Position numbers and translations under genes: made by a program | Source: Petrolisthes cinctipes | Lineage: Eukaryota > Arthropoda > Malacostraca > Decapoda > Porcellanidae | Length of the DNA: 64,000 nucleotides | Direction: 5' to 3' | Assembly: GCA_033782935.1 (NCBI GenBank) | Contig: JAWQEG010001559.1 | Location: 3,824,501-3,888,500, forward strand | In this document: in pieces, positions 58,301 to 59,789 of the stretch | Position numbering within the stretch: position 1 is the first letter of the stretch | Layout of the letters: every line of letters starts with the position of its first letter | Notes under the pieces: generated by a model | What the model was told of the DNA's origin: nothing | Databases searched by the model: none | Seen by the model: only the letters and a program-made list of their open reading frames with translations

Positions 58301-59457
58301 CAATGTATTAATCCAGAAGAGAGATGTACGGACTCCAAATGCGTTTGCAAACAGCAATTTATAGATGCAGCCACTGGTGAATGTAAGAAAAAAGGCAACT
58401 GACAAACAGGTTCCTAGTTGCTGTACCATTACACCATATTCCTCTTCTTATGTTCGTATCCATATCCAAGGTAAAGAAAATACTGAGGTACATTTATATT
58501 GATATGCTGAATATATGTGTGTAGCCTATATATTACCCCATGGTTAGGTGCACCAATGAATATAGCTTTTGTGTGTGTGTGTGTGTGTGTGTAGCTGTGC
58601 AAGGTGCAGTAACAAGCCAGGTATAGGGTTCTGTACTCTGACAGAAACCACACATACAGACACATAATTGTCATCAGCCAATTGCTGAACAAAGGCCTCT
58701 CCTATCCTTCTTCGTGAATGTTGATGTTGTTTGCTGAGACGTCATTATTAAAGCATTTTTACTACCATGTGCAGGGACAATGGGAGTGAGGGGAATGTCT
58801 ATCTGTCCCTGTCCCCTGCTTCAAGAGGTCACTTCTTGTTATCAAATTGAAGGTCTATTATTATAATTCCTCCAAACTATACTACAAATCAGATCACCCA
58901 CTCATATACTGAGGTACTACTCTGTTTCCTGGCATAGTATGAAGGACTCAGTAACCCTCCAAATTACCGAAATAATTACTTGTGACTCCCTCAAAATGTG
59001 CAAACCTTATTGTTTATAGAAAAGACATAGGATATTACATTAACTGATTATTATTACTGGCATTTATCACTATAAAAGTTATATTATAAATATTTTCTTT
59101 TTTGTTCAAGGTCCTGGAAATGGTAATAATGGTACCGGTAACAACGGAAATGGCACCGGTAATAATGGTAATATCGGAAATAATGGTAATAGCGGATATA
59201 ATGGTAATAATTATAATAATGGTAACAGCAGAAATAATTATAATAATGGAAATAATGGTAACCACGGAAATAAGAGCAGCAGTAATAATGGCATTGATAA
59301 GATTAGTAGCAGTAAAAAAAAAAATAATAGTTATAACAGCGGTAATAATGATGATTCGGGTTCAAATTGTACATTGTATAATTATGAAAAAAGTACTGTG
59401 CTAACCAATACTGAATACAAGTTTGGAAAAAATGAACACAAACCACAATGTGTATGA
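599..59457 (+). CDS. Multi-exon secreted-type protein with about 30 cysteine-rich EB/EGF-like modules and an Asn/Gly-rich tail (5' incomplete)
   Basis: This is a spliced gene model built by eye. Exons are at 599, 1860, 4586, 5020, 8307, 8742, 12020, 12453, 15178, 15612, 18352, 19613, then eight P/Q pairs from 21731 to 56541, then 58021, 58284 and 59111. Each has an AG acceptor and a GT donor (mostly gtaag), and all internal junctions are phase 1. Most modules begin Glu-Cys, the Glu codon being split G|AA across the intron. The usual pattern is six cysteines, C-x5/6-C-x5/6-C-x4-6-C-x-C-x4-11-C, similar to EB modules and to arthropod proteins often named prion-like (Q/N-rich) domain-bearing. 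The exons sum to 3,413 nt, about 1,137 residues. Secretion is inferred from cysteine content; no signal peptide is in the window. Function is unknown. Exon usage needs transcript data, since amplified exons may be skipped or spliced alternatively. Confidence 0.75.
905..1520. repeat. GC-rich repeat-like block inside the E0-Y intron
   Basis: A sharp compositional change from the AT-rich intron. 960-1260 is rich in GCAGG/GCAGCAGG motifs. 1395-1520 contains a segment resembling common dispersed decapod repeats (tacttactgctaggtgaac) and a TATA-like ccccttttatacc. It may be a decayed retroelement or LTR fragment. No clear ends or target-site duplication were found. The block recurs at 18658-19273. 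Confidence 0.4.
1860..1970 (+). CDS. Exon Y copy 1, cysteine-rich module
   Basis: 111 nt, acceptor ttcacacag, donor gtaaga, phase 1-1. Six cysteines with spacing C-x5-C-x6-C-x6-C-x-C-x11-C; core CVCKYKYVPDDNGQCV. This version carries Asn-Gly-Asp-Asn after the second cysteine and TRKHV before CVC, variants shared only with the copy at 19613, consistent with the large duplication. Confidence 0.8.
2256..2860 (+). pseudogene. Non-LTR retrotransposon endonuclease fragment, unit A1
   Basis: The 2282-2749 reading frame resembles the N-terminal part of an APE-type LINE endonuclease: GMTETKWKG near residue 24, GGVCIFIS, VWVRMKVGVQTWVIICVYA, and GDMNGKVED as the GDMNxKVG-like catalytic block. Homology seems to continue after a frame change (ALVDLCV, VANTFF) to about 2860. 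There is no reverse transcriptase. It is a dead fragment in an intron. The frame is longest in this copy; other copies have a 1-nt deletion at the TKWKG region. Confidence 0.65.
3518..3664. mobile_element. GTAC-rich palindromic MITE-like element, unit A1
   Basis: 147 bp bounded by ggcagtac and its imperfect inverted counterpart gtaccactgcc. Inside are repeated cggtac blocks on the left and gtaccgta/gtaccata blocks on the right, so the single strand can fold over most of its length. No protein is encoded and no target-site duplication was recognised. Confidence 0.5.
3791..3828. repeat. (GT)n / (GA)n compound microsatellite, unit A1
   Basis: A short GT run followed by GA dinucleotides. The equivalent tracts in the other units (about 7510-7550, 11231-11262, 14382-14422) differ in length, which makes this a useful marker separating the units. 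Confidence 0.8.
4586..4693 (+). CDS. Exon X copy 1, cysteine-rich module
   Basis: 108 nt after acceptor ttcttacag, donor gtaagt, phase 1-1. Six cysteines with spacing C-x5-C-x5-C-x4-C-x-C-x11-C, motif CTCKAPYKEDSDGNC. It ends Val-Arg-Thr rather than the Cys-Val-Gly end of Y, P and Q. All four X copies read the same at nucleotide level. Confidence 0.8.
5020..5130 (+). CDS. Exon Y copy 2
   Basis: Acceptor tttatacag, donor gtaaga. The second loop is Thr-Gly-Gln-Asn and the run before CVC is TRKYV. It encodes the same residues as copy 3 at 8742. Confidence 0.8.
5421..5782 (+). pseudogene. Endonuclease fragment 5' part, unit A2
   Basis: Same decayed LINE endonuclease as in unit A1, with a 1-nt deletion (ggaaatg for ggaacatg) that shifts frame after TETKWKG. 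It is cut by the insertion at 5783; the remainder resumes at 6330. Confidence 0.6.
5783..6329. mobile_element. 547-bp insertion of unknown type, unit A2
   Basis: Flanked by direct repeats ttttggatgagt (5771-5782 and 6330-6341), while the empty site in units 1 and 4 has one copy, so it is a true insertion with an 11-12-bp target-site duplication. Read on the minus strand it ends in a short A run next to the duplication, which suggests retroposition, but no promoter boxes or known protein were recognised. A plus-strand frame at 5889-6122 (PKHIPGKWDQ, RYYKSYKWCR) may be decayed coding sequence. Confidence 0.65.
6330..6578 (+). pseudogene. Endonuclease fragment 3' part, unit A2
   Basis: Continuation of the fragment broken by the 547-bp insertion. 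It carries the GDMNGKVED block and the ALVDLCV/VANTFF downstream homology, without an open frame linking it to the upstream part. Confidence 0.55.
7236..7382. mobile_element. GTAC palindromic MITE-like element, unit A2
   Basis: 147 bp, same ends and internal GTAC blocks as the element at 3518, at the equivalent place in the unit. It was therefore copied with the unit rather than inserted again. Confidence 0.5.
8307..8414 (+). CDS. Exon X copy 2
   Basis: Acceptor ttcttacag, donor gtaagt; no difference from copy 1 seen over 108 nt. Confidence 0.8.
8742..8852 (+). CDS. Exon Y copy 3
   Basis: Acceptor tttatacag, donor gtaaga; TRKYVCVC variant as in copy 2. Confidence 0.8.
9143..9504 (+). pseudogene. 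Endonuclease fragment 5' part, unit A3
   Basis: Carries the same 1-nt deletion as unit A2 and is cut at the same point by the insertion at 9505. Confidence 0.6.
9505..10050. mobile_element. Insertion of unknown type, unit A3 copy
   Basis: 546 bp between ttttggatgagt repeats (9493-9504 and 10051-10062). Same position as in unit A2, so one insertion event was followed by duplication or gene conversion of the unit. Confidence 0.65.
10051..10299 (+). pseudogene. Endonuclease fragment 3' part, unit A3
   Basis: Same remnant as at 6330, including the GDMNGKVED block. Confidence 0.55.
10957..11103. mobile_element. GTAC palindromic MITE-like element, unit A3
   Basis: 147 bp; differs from the first two copies by gattcata for gattcgta near the right end, a change shared with unit 4. 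Confidence 0.5.
12020..12127 (+). CDS. Exon X copy 3
   Basis: Acceptor ttcttacag, donor gtaagt; no change from the other X copies seen. Confidence 0.8.
12453..12563 (+). CDS. Exon Y copy 4
   Basis: Acceptor attttatacag, donor gtaaga. The run before CVC is TRRYE instead of TRKYV, a two-residue change shared with copy 5. Confidence 0.8.
12855..13455 (+). pseudogene. Endonuclease fragment, unit A4 (uninterrupted)
   Basis: Frame 12937-13341 holds GGVCIFIS, VWVRMK and GDMNGKVED. The 1-nt deletion upstream of it is shared with units 2 and 3, so the first part reads in another frame. Confidence 0.6.
14109..14255. mobile_element. GTAC palindromic MITE-like element, unit A4
   Basis: 147 bp, ends ggcagtac and gtaccactgcc as in the other three copies. 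Confidence 0.5.
15178..15285 (+). CDS. Exon X copy 4
   Basis: Acceptor ttcttacag, donor gtaagt; matches copies 1-3. Last X exon of the gene. Confidence 0.8.
15533..15892 (+). repeat. Array A partial unit 5
   Basis: Homology to the other units runs through exon Y and stops at about 15892, where the tctccctc stretch is followed by new sequence. The endonuclease fragment, palindrome and exon X are absent. Confidence 0.8.
15612..15722 (+). CDS. Exon Y copy 5
   Basis: Acceptor ttcatacag, donor gtaaga. TRRYE variant; Asp-Ile-Gly before the second cysteine where other copies have Asp-Thr-Gly. Confidence 0.8.
16085..17001 (-). pseudogene. Antisense non-LTR retrotransposon reverse-transcriptase remnant (3' part)
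   Basis: Read on the minus strand, the region gives broken frames typical of the post-catalytic RT region and C-terminus of a LINE. It has an FKYLRGML-like block near 16820-16840, an MRWYGHVERMN-like block near 16475-16505, and a KRGRPKRRW-like block near 16400-16425. Stops and frameshifts are frequent. Together with 17644-17753 it is one remnant interrupted by a DNA transposon. It could belong to the same family as the endonuclease fragments in array A, but lies in the opposite orientation. Confidence 0.6.
17002..17643. mobile_element. 642-bp inverted-repeat DNA transposon, non-autonomous
   Basis: Ends are about 40-bp near-perfect terminal inverted repeats: 17002-17042 (core gtcgggacaaagtaac, then aataggccacacccc) and 17602-17643 in reverse. 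The interior has no credible transposase. It splits the antisense RT remnant between the part encoding the YADD motif and the downstream part, which fixes its ends well. A clear target-site duplication was not recognised. Confidence 0.7.
17644..17753 (-). pseudogene. Antisense RT remnant, catalytic YADD part
   Basis: The minus strand near 17645-17685 encodes MMYADDAVLLP, the reverse-transcriptase catalytic box. It joins in order to the RT remnant at 16085-17001 once the transposon is removed. The remnant ends where the duplicated E0 block begins at 17754. Confidence 0.6.
18352..18435 (+). CDS. Exon E0 copy 2
   Basis: Acceptor ttccttacag, donor gtaagg; 84 nt identical to the exon at 599 as far as read. 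Confidence 0.75.
18658..19273. repeat. GC-rich repeat-like block, second copy
   Basis: Counterpart of 905-1520, with small changes such as tctggactcc for tctcgactcc. Confidence 0.4.
19613..19723 (+). CDS. Exon Y copy 6
   Basis: Acceptor ttcacacag, donor gtaaga. It shares the Asn-Gly-Asp-Asn and TRKHV variants with copy 1. Last Y exon before array B. Confidence 0.8.
19859..21138 (+). pseudogene. Split dead exon R, unit B1
   Basis: The first half (19859-19898) starts like a module exon (Glu-Cys-Ile-Asp, then a second cysteine). The second half ends near 21138 with Lys-Cys-Val-Cys-Arg, an in-frame TGA at 21099-21101, then a Cys-Val-Gly end and donor gtaag, exactly as in live modules. About 1.2 kb separates the halves. 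In this unit the acceptor AG is also lost (ttgttgag for ttgtagag). The same split, stopped exon recurs in later units, for example 22563-23841. Confidence 0.6.
21229..21296. repeat. (CT)n microsatellite, unit B1 (empty target site)
   Basis: CT run after gaaacc and before ctaaagagac, with one TT interruption. This is the locus that carries a LINE in units 4, 5 and 8. Confidence 0.9.
21731..21832 (+). CDS. Exon P copy 1, seven-cysteine module
   Basis: 102 nt, acceptor ctctcttccag, donor gtaaga, phase 1-1. Spacing C-x5-CC-x4-C-x5-C-x-C-x10-C. The vicinal Cys-Cys pair gives an odd total of seven. Core CVCKDDLVENEGECVG. Confidence 0.8.
22255..22345 (+). pseudogene. Dead exon S, unit B1
   Basis: Acceptor tttcaacag is followed by the standard module opening (Glu-Cys-Thr), but the fifth full codon is TGA (22269-22271) and no phase-1 donor follows. 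Same stop in all eight copies, starting at 24959, 27662, 35476, 43246, 45960, 48664 and 56333. A relic of a further module exon. Confidence 0.6.
22365..22463 (+). CDS. Exon Q copy 1
   Basis: 99 nt, acceptor ttcatacag, donor gtaagc, phase 1-1. Six cysteines, C-x6-C-x5-C-x4-C-x-C-x9-C, motif RNGVCVCLKETDAAGKC. Confidence 0.8.
22563..23841 (+). pseudogene. Split dead exon R, unit B2
   Basis: Intact acceptor (cctattag) leads into the first half. The second half, with the fixed TGA, ends at the gtaag donor at 23842. A 9-bp perfect hairpin (tttcccaca / tgtgggaaa) sits at the start of the second half. Confidence 0.6.
23932..24002. repeat. (CT)n microsatellite, unit B2 (empty target site)
   Basis: Uninterrupted CT run of about 71 bp. 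Confidence 0.9.
24435..24536 (+). CDS. Exon P copy 2
   Basis: Acceptor ctctcttccag, donor gtaaga; same residues as copy 1. Confidence 0.8.
25069..25167 (+). CDS. Exon Q copy 2
   Basis: Acceptor ttcatacag, donor gtaagc. Asp replaces Ala in the last loop (DADGKC). Confidence 0.8.
26635..26704. repeat. (CT)n microsatellite, unit B3 (empty target site)
   Basis: CT run ending in cttctaaag rather than ctcctaaag. Confidence 0.9.
27138..27239 (+). CDS. Exon P copy 3
   Basis: Acceptor ctctcttccag, donor gtaaga; no residue change from copy 1. Confidence 0.8.
27772..27870 (+). CDS. Exon Q copy 3
   Basis: Acceptor ttcatacag, donor gtaagc; DAAGKC version. Confidence 0.8.
29312..29400. repeat. (CT)n 5' flank of LINE copy 1
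   Basis: Long CT run continuing the host microsatellite right up to the first LINE base. About 28 bp of unit sequence just upstream (between aaaattt and atttacag) is missing only in this unit. Confidence 0.9.
30262..31557 (+). CDS. LINE copy 1 ORF1: zinc-finger-like, coiled coil and SGNH esterase protein
   Basis: 431 residues. N-terminus has Cys11, Cys14, Cys20 and Cys37 of a PHD-like finger; the partner at position 40 is Tyr here and Cys in copies 2 and 3. Residues about 41-66 look like a short coiled coil, and 95-190 is Lys/Asn/Glu-rich with three GKETAE repeats. The C-terminal SGNH hydrolase fold shows GDSQ (Ser222), GND (273-275) and DGTH (Asp361, His364), so the Ser-Asp-His triad is complete. 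Family role: RNA binding and chaperone activity, with an esterase of uncertain function. ATG chosen because it precedes the finger and is shared by all copies. Confidence 0.88.
   Translation: MTGPSARKFTCTTCKVYHWCEDFSGRSASDLDSSSVCDFYKLEERLMKHISLLTKENNSLKEEVLRMDSQRCDCHVRDKAVQGASSPESSTTAVKTKKKKNKKKNNKKKNKKKNNNNNEEGKETAEGKETAEGKETAEKCDGKEEGNMEKGEEPKKTVEEGLEESEESNKKEKKMKKEKKKKKQPGGSDEPGRNSKHSRVPHKASRAPTKERPVDIHIVGDSQARGLQPLMADRLHTSVKVNCLPGCGNADLRKEAERIQTSRSAVIALMVSGNDIYLRNGRVGMTEGVLSDVLGAVDDCGLKTRRRVVVGMLPRRGPLGTPLSKNITVNQHLADLCTAEGVFFVDPYTSLFGRDDLYQRDGTHLSPKGKEVLSKLMEDAVRRCLRSTRPSVEESPRRYARVTPEKTFAEILKKDIPSTTKTMTKPGNGRV
31539..31581 (+). promoter_or_regulatory. Predicted -1 ribosomal frameshift signal between ORF1 and ORF2, copy 1
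   Basis: Slippery heptamer GGGAAAC at 31539-31545 is in the canonical frame (G GGA AAC) of ORF1, four codons before its TAG. An 11-nt spacer leads to a stem-loop with arms GGGAGCCC (31557-31564) and GGGTTCCC (31574-31581), eight pairs including one G-U, and a 9-nt loop. A -1 slip enters the open ORF2 frame. The spacer is slightly longer than the usual 5-9 nt, so activity is predicted, not shown. Confidence 0.55.
31593..34319 (+). CDS. LINE copy 1 ORF2: APE endonuclease and reverse transcriptase
   Basis: 908 residues counted from the TTG codon at 31593, but the frame is open from 31491 with no ATG, so the real N-terminus probably comes from frameshifting or reinitiation. Endonuclease blocks: FNARS at the start, ITESWL (Glu30), GDFN (133-136), SDH (199-201). 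RT blocks: KSPGPDGF, YRPISLTS, QHGFRQHRSC, YLDFQKAFD, GVPQGSVLGP, and FADD (641-644) as catalytic aspartates. C-terminus has the LVRPHLEY and RVQARATKLIP blocks typical of CR1/Jockey. Substitutions seen only in this copy: Lys24-Lys25 where copies 2 and 3 have Glu-Met, and Phe-Trp-Arg-Pro where they have Phe-Gly-Ser-Pro. Confidence 0.9.
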   Translation: MFNARSIRNKFFELRALVATEEPKKVAITESWLRTSDRDLEGEFVIPGYQLFHKDREDRGGGGVLLYVKNSIKSMTCNITSNHELLGVDLEIGTAKYRTLLLYRPPGQLNEMDRDLYQLLGELVDGRVCILMGDFNTHVDWKTREPSAKNTPLLEFVNDEFLTQWVREPTRGASILDLVLTSEDDIIQDLSVNEEIGGSDHKLIRFSVKVPNMETVTPVHRKLDMGRANFAGLREGVAEMELEEGESADDLWRSFLSSFMELQSHFIPLKGTGQKFIQPKWFNREIRNLLRERRTAYRRAKASGDFDGHRRLNRNVKSKIRAAKRAEEVRVARLCKENPKEFFSYVNGRKPIRRRIGPLVNEDGALMHSDAENANLLNEYFSSVFSEESGPIPEPLDSFSEKLESMVFTQEEIERKIIELKANKSPGPDGFLPRVLKEVHGEVSRHLCMVFNRVIQTGCVPRDWREAEVTPIFKKGDASQPSNYRPISLTSIVCKLMESIMVDKITAHLESNLLLRGSQHGFRQHRSCLTNLVEFFHFVFSEHDRDKAVDVVYLDFQKAFDKVPHRRLLRKVRALGIDGNVANWIENWLSDRRQRVVVNGQASEWVPVTSGVPQGSVLGPLLFIIYVNDVDGDMVAKISKFADDTKLGMNVAKERNTTRLQEDLRKIGEWSDTWQMPFNVNKCKVMHIGHRNPRTEYNLKGNALVSTDTEKDLGVTITSNLKFSKQCIEAEKKAQRMLGYIKRQFGYRNKEIVLCLYNSLVRPHLEYAVQFWRPSYRKDITRLERVQARATKLIPSLRHKSYKDRLVELNLFSLETRRLRGQLIEVFKILRGFDNVDYRDIFQLSEGTTRNHGYKLELKRYNRDLCGKFFTYSICGTWNALPADVVNSNSVDQFKSRLDKALNHRLGV
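34463..34517. repeat. (CT)n 3' flank of LINE copy 1
   Basis: CT run between the LINE end (ttataa) and the unit sequence ctaaagagac; the other half of the split host microsatellite. Confidence 0.9.
34952..35053 (+). CDS. Exon P copy 4
   Basis: Acceptor ctctcttccag, donor gtaaga; same residues as copy 1. It lies about 490 bp downstream of LINE copy 1. Confidence 0.8.
35586..35684 (+). CDS. Exon Q copy 4
   Basis: Acceptor ttcatacag, donor gtaagc. DADGKC version, shared with copy 2. Confidence 0.8.
37154..37167. repeat. (CT)n 5' flank of LINE copy 2
   Basis: Short CT run of about 14 bp, preceded by acgt instead of acct. Much shorter than at copy 1. Confidence 0.85.
38031..39311 (+). CDS. LINE copy 2 ORF1: zinc-finger-like, coiled coil and SGNH esterase protein
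   Basis: 426 residues. All five N-terminal cysteines are present (11, 14, 20, 37, 40). The Lys/Asn linker is five residues shorter than in copy 1, with three GKETAE repeats. GDSQ, GND and DGTH blocks of the SGNH fold are intact. Differs from copy 1 by a few residues, for example Ile for Phe at position 23. Confidence 0.88.
   Translation: MTGPSARKFTCTTCKVYHWCEDISGRSASDLDSSSVCDFCKLEERLMKHISLLTKENNSLKEEVLRMDSQRCDCHVRDKAVQGASSPESSTTAVKTKKKKNKKNNNKKKNNNNNEEGKETAEGKETAEGKETAEKCDGKEEGNMEKGEEPKKTVEEGLEESEESNKKEKKMKKEKKKKQPGESDEPGRNSKHSRVPHKASRAPTKERPVDIHIVGDSQARGLQPLMADRLHTSVKVNCLPGCGNADLRKEAERIQTSRSAVIALMVSGNDIYLRNGRVGMTEGVLSDVLGAVDDCGLKTRRRVVVGMLPRRGPLGTPLSKNITVNQRLADLCTAEGVFFVDPYTSLFGRDDLYQRDGTHLSPKGKEVLSKLMEDAVRRCLRSTRPSMEESPRRYARVTPEKTFAEILKKDIPSTTKTMTKPGNGRV
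39293..39335 (+). promoter_or_regulatory. Predicted -1 frameshift signal, copy 2
   Basis: GGGAAAC at 39293-39299 with arms at 39311-39318 and 39328-39335; no base difference from copy 1 in this stretch. Confidence 0.55.
39347..42073 (+). CDS. LINE copy 2 ORF2: APE endonuclease and reverse transcriptase
   Basis: 908 residues from the TTG at 39347; frame open from 39245 without ATG. All endonuclease (ITESWL, GDFN, SDH) and RT (YLDFQKAFD, GVPQGSVLGP, FADD) blocks are present, with no stop or frameshift. Private change KQYNRD for KRYNRD near the C-terminus. Confidence 0.9.
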   Translation: MFNARSIRNKFFELRALVATEEPEMVAITESWLRTSDRDLEGEFVIPGYQLFHKDREDRGGGGVLLYVKNSIKSMTCNITSNHELLGVDLEIGTAKYRTLLLYRPPGQLNEMDRDLYQLLGELVDGRVCILMGDFNTHVDWKTREPSAKNTPLLEFVNDEFLTQWVREPTRGASILDLVLTSEDDIIQDLSVNEEIGGSDHKLIRFSVKVPNMETVTPVHRKLDMGRANFAGLREGVAEMELEEGESADDLWRSFLSSFMELQSHFIPLKGTGQKFIQPKWFNREIRNLLRERRTAYRRAKASGDFDGHRRLNRNVKSKIRAAKRAEEVRVARLCKENPKEFFSYVNGRKPIRRRIGPLVNEDGALMHSDAENANLLNEYFSSVFSEESGPIPEPLDSFSEKLESMVFTQEEIERKIIELKANKSPGPDGFLPRVLKEVHGEVSRHLCMVFNRVIQTGCVPRDWREAEVTPIFKKGDASQPSNYRPISLTSIVCKLMESIMVDKITAHLESNLLLRGSQHGFRQHRSCLTNLVEFFHFVFSEHDRDKAVDVVYLDFQKAFDKVPHRRLLRKVRALGIDGNVANWIENWLSDRRQRVVVNGQASEWVPVTSGVPQGSVLGPLLFIIYVNDVDGDMVAKISKFADDTKLGMNVAKERNTTRLQEDLRKIGEWSDTWQMPFNMNKCKVMHIGHRNPRTEYNLKGNALVSTDTEKDLGVTITSDLKFSKQCIEAEKKAQRMLGYIKRQFGYRNKEIVLCLYNSLVRPHLEYAVQFGSPSYRKDITRLERVQARATKLIPSLRHKSYKDRLVELNLFSLETRRLRGQLIEVFKILRGFDNVDYRDIFQLSEGTTRNHGYKLELKQYNRDLCGKFFTYSICGTWNALPADVVNSNSVDQFKSRLDKALNHRLGV
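42217..42287. repeat. (CT)n 3' flank of LINE copy 2
   Basis: About 71 bp of CT before ctaaagagac. Confidence 0.9.
42722..42823 (+). CDS. Exon P copy 5
   Basis: Acceptor ctctcttccag, donor gtaaga; same residues as copy 1. Confidence 0.8.
43356..43454 (+). CDS. Exon Q copy 5
   Basis: Acceptor ttcatacag, donor gtaagc; DAAGKC version. Confidence 0.8.
44925..45002. repeat. (CT)n microsatellite, unit B6 (empty target site)
   Basis: CT run of about 77 bp ending cttctaaag as in unit B3. Confidence 0.9.
45436..45537 (+). CDS. Exon P copy 6
   Basis: Acceptor ctctcttccag, donor gtaaga; same residues as copy 1. Confidence 0.8.
46070..46168 (+). CDS. Exon Q copy 6
   Basis: Acceptor ttcatacag, donor gtaagc; DAAGKC version. 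Confidence 0.8.
47637..47705. repeat. (CT)n microsatellite, unit B7 (empty target site)
   Basis: CT run of about 69 bp ending cttctaaag. Confidence 0.9.
48140..48241 (+). CDS. Exon P copy 7
   Basis: Acceptor ctctcttccag, donor gtaaga; same residues as copy 1. Confidence 0.8.
48774..48872 (+). CDS. Exon Q copy 7
   Basis: Acceptor ttcatacag, donor gtaagc; DAAGKC version. Confidence 0.8.
50342..50367. repeat. (CT)n 5' flank of LINE copy 3
   Basis: About 26 bp of CT directly before LINE sequence that starts roughly 25 bases later than in copy 1. Confidence 0.85.
51204..52448 (+). pseudogene. LINE copy 3 ORF1, broken by a nonsense codon
   Basis: Same domain order as the other copies, but codon 66 is TGA (51399-51401) where copies 1 and 2 have CGA, a C-to-T change at a CpG. 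The remainder is open from 51402 to 52448 and keeps GDSQ, GND and DGTH. Only two GKETAE repeats are present instead of three. The finger cysteines are all present. Confidence 0.88.
52430..52472 (+). promoter_or_regulatory. Predicted -1 frameshift signal, copy 3
   Basis: GGGAAAC at 52430-52436 with the same downstream stem-loop (arms 52448-52455 and 52465-52472), unchanged although this copy's ORFs are broken. Confidence 0.5.
52484..55208 (+). pseudogene. LINE copy 3 ORF2, broken by two single-base deletions
   Basis: Endonuclease and RT blocks including FADD read normally up to about 54672. There one base is lost (gctaaaagaaagcc for gctgagaagaaagcc) and the frame closes at 54697. A second base is lost at ttaggtac (54697 region). 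The C-terminal LVRPHLEY part continues in a different frame to 55208. Several further private substitutions, such as Pro for Thr after HRSCL. Confidence 0.88.
55342..55373. repeat. (CT)n 3' flank of LINE copy 3
   Basis: About 32 bp of CT before gctaaagagac. Confidence 0.9.
55809..55910 (+). CDS. Exon P copy 8 (two substitutions)
   Basis: Acceptor ctctcttccag, donor gtaaga. Reads KDGLFENEGEC where the other seven read KDDLVENEGEC, so Asp to Gly and Val to Phe. The only P exon with protein changes. Confidence 0.8.
56443..56541 (+). CDS. Exon Q copy 8
   Basis: Acceptor ttcatacag, donor gtaagc; DAAGKC version. Last array exon. Confidence 0.8.
57837..58020 (+). other. Unique intron sequence at the right edge of array B
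   Basis: Array homology stops at ttaaca (57836), inside the second half of dead exon R, and unrelated AT-rich intron follows up to the acceptor tttcctttag. Confidence 0.7.
58021..58113 (+). CDS. Exon U1, single-copy cysteine-rich module
   Basis: 93 nt, acceptor tttcctttag, donor gtaagt, phase 1-1. It starts GA TGT, so the split codon gives Gly-Cys rather than Glu-Cys. Six cysteines, C-x5-C-x5-C-x4-C-x-C-x8-C, motif CDCTMKDSKGDC. Confidence 0.78.
58284..58382 (+). CDS. Exon U2, last cysteine-rich module (two possible 3' ends)
   Basis: Acceptor tttcttacag. Five cysteines are inside the exon (CVCKQQFIDAATGE follows the third) and the sixth is created at the splice: GAA T joined to GT of the next exon gives TGT. 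If the donor gtaaga at 58383 is not used, the same TGT is read from the genome and translation continues Lys-Lys-Lys-Gly-Asn to a TGA at 58400-58402. Both outcomes complete the module. Confidence 0.75.
58383..59110 (+). other. Last intron, with retained-intron 3' end candidate
   Basis: Starts with donor gtaaga and ends tttgttcaag. It holds a (GT)n run at 58570-58592 and an ATTAAA hexamer at 58747-58752 that could end a short transcript using the 58400 stop. No other coding module is seen. Confidence 0.55.
59111..59457 (+). CDS. Terminal exon: Asn/Gly-rich low-complexity C-terminus
   Basis: Entered in phase 1 and open to the TGA at 59455-59457, 114 residues after the shared cysteine. The first 60 or so are mostly Asn and Gly (GNNGNGTGNNG-type repeats with Tyr and Ser), then a Ser/Lys/Asn stretch, then a more ordered end with two cysteines (SNCTLYNYEK and PQCV). 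Arthropod EB-module proteins with such tails are often labelled prion-like. Exon status rests on the open frame, splice sites and composition. Confidence 0.65.
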
Positions 59458-59587
59458 ATCCATTATCTATCTACCAACGAAAACTTAAGGGACCCTATGA
59501 TGTAGTCAGAAAATTGGGAGATAAATGAGTCCTTCAAATATTGCCTTGAAAAACTACTGATATGAAAGGAGCTTGTTTCTTGGCATG

Positions 59588-59732
59588 GGGGGGGGGGTAG
59601 AAAGCCTGTCCCATATTCCCGCACCCCCATAACCCCCCCCTACTCCCGCACCCCCCAAGCCTGTCCCCTACTCCCGCACCCCCCTAAACCCCCTCCCTCC
59701 AAGCCTGTTCCCCTATTCCCACACCCCCTTAA
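59588..59732. repeat. Poly-G run and C-rich minisatellite in the 3' UTR
   Basis: A G run is followed by imperfect repeats of agcctgtcccctactcccgc with C homopolymers. On the minus strand this is G-rich with several G runs and could form quadruplex structures. Confidence 0.75.
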
Positions 59733-59783
59733 GAGTACAACGGTAGCAACAATCCCATTACTGTTGACTCTCAATATAAAGTT

Positions 59784-59789
59784 AATAAA
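59784..59789 (+). terminator. Candidate polyadenylation signal AATAAA
   Basis: First AATAAA downstream of the stop at 59455, about 330 nt away and beyond the C-rich repeat. Cleavage position not determined. Confidence 0.45.

Noticed and set aside
59102..59404. 100-residue frame of Met/Ile/Val in the terminal exon region
   Set aside because: It is the wrong frame of the Asn/Gly-rich exon; the spliced phase-1 frame reads through to a stop and completes the preceding cysteine.
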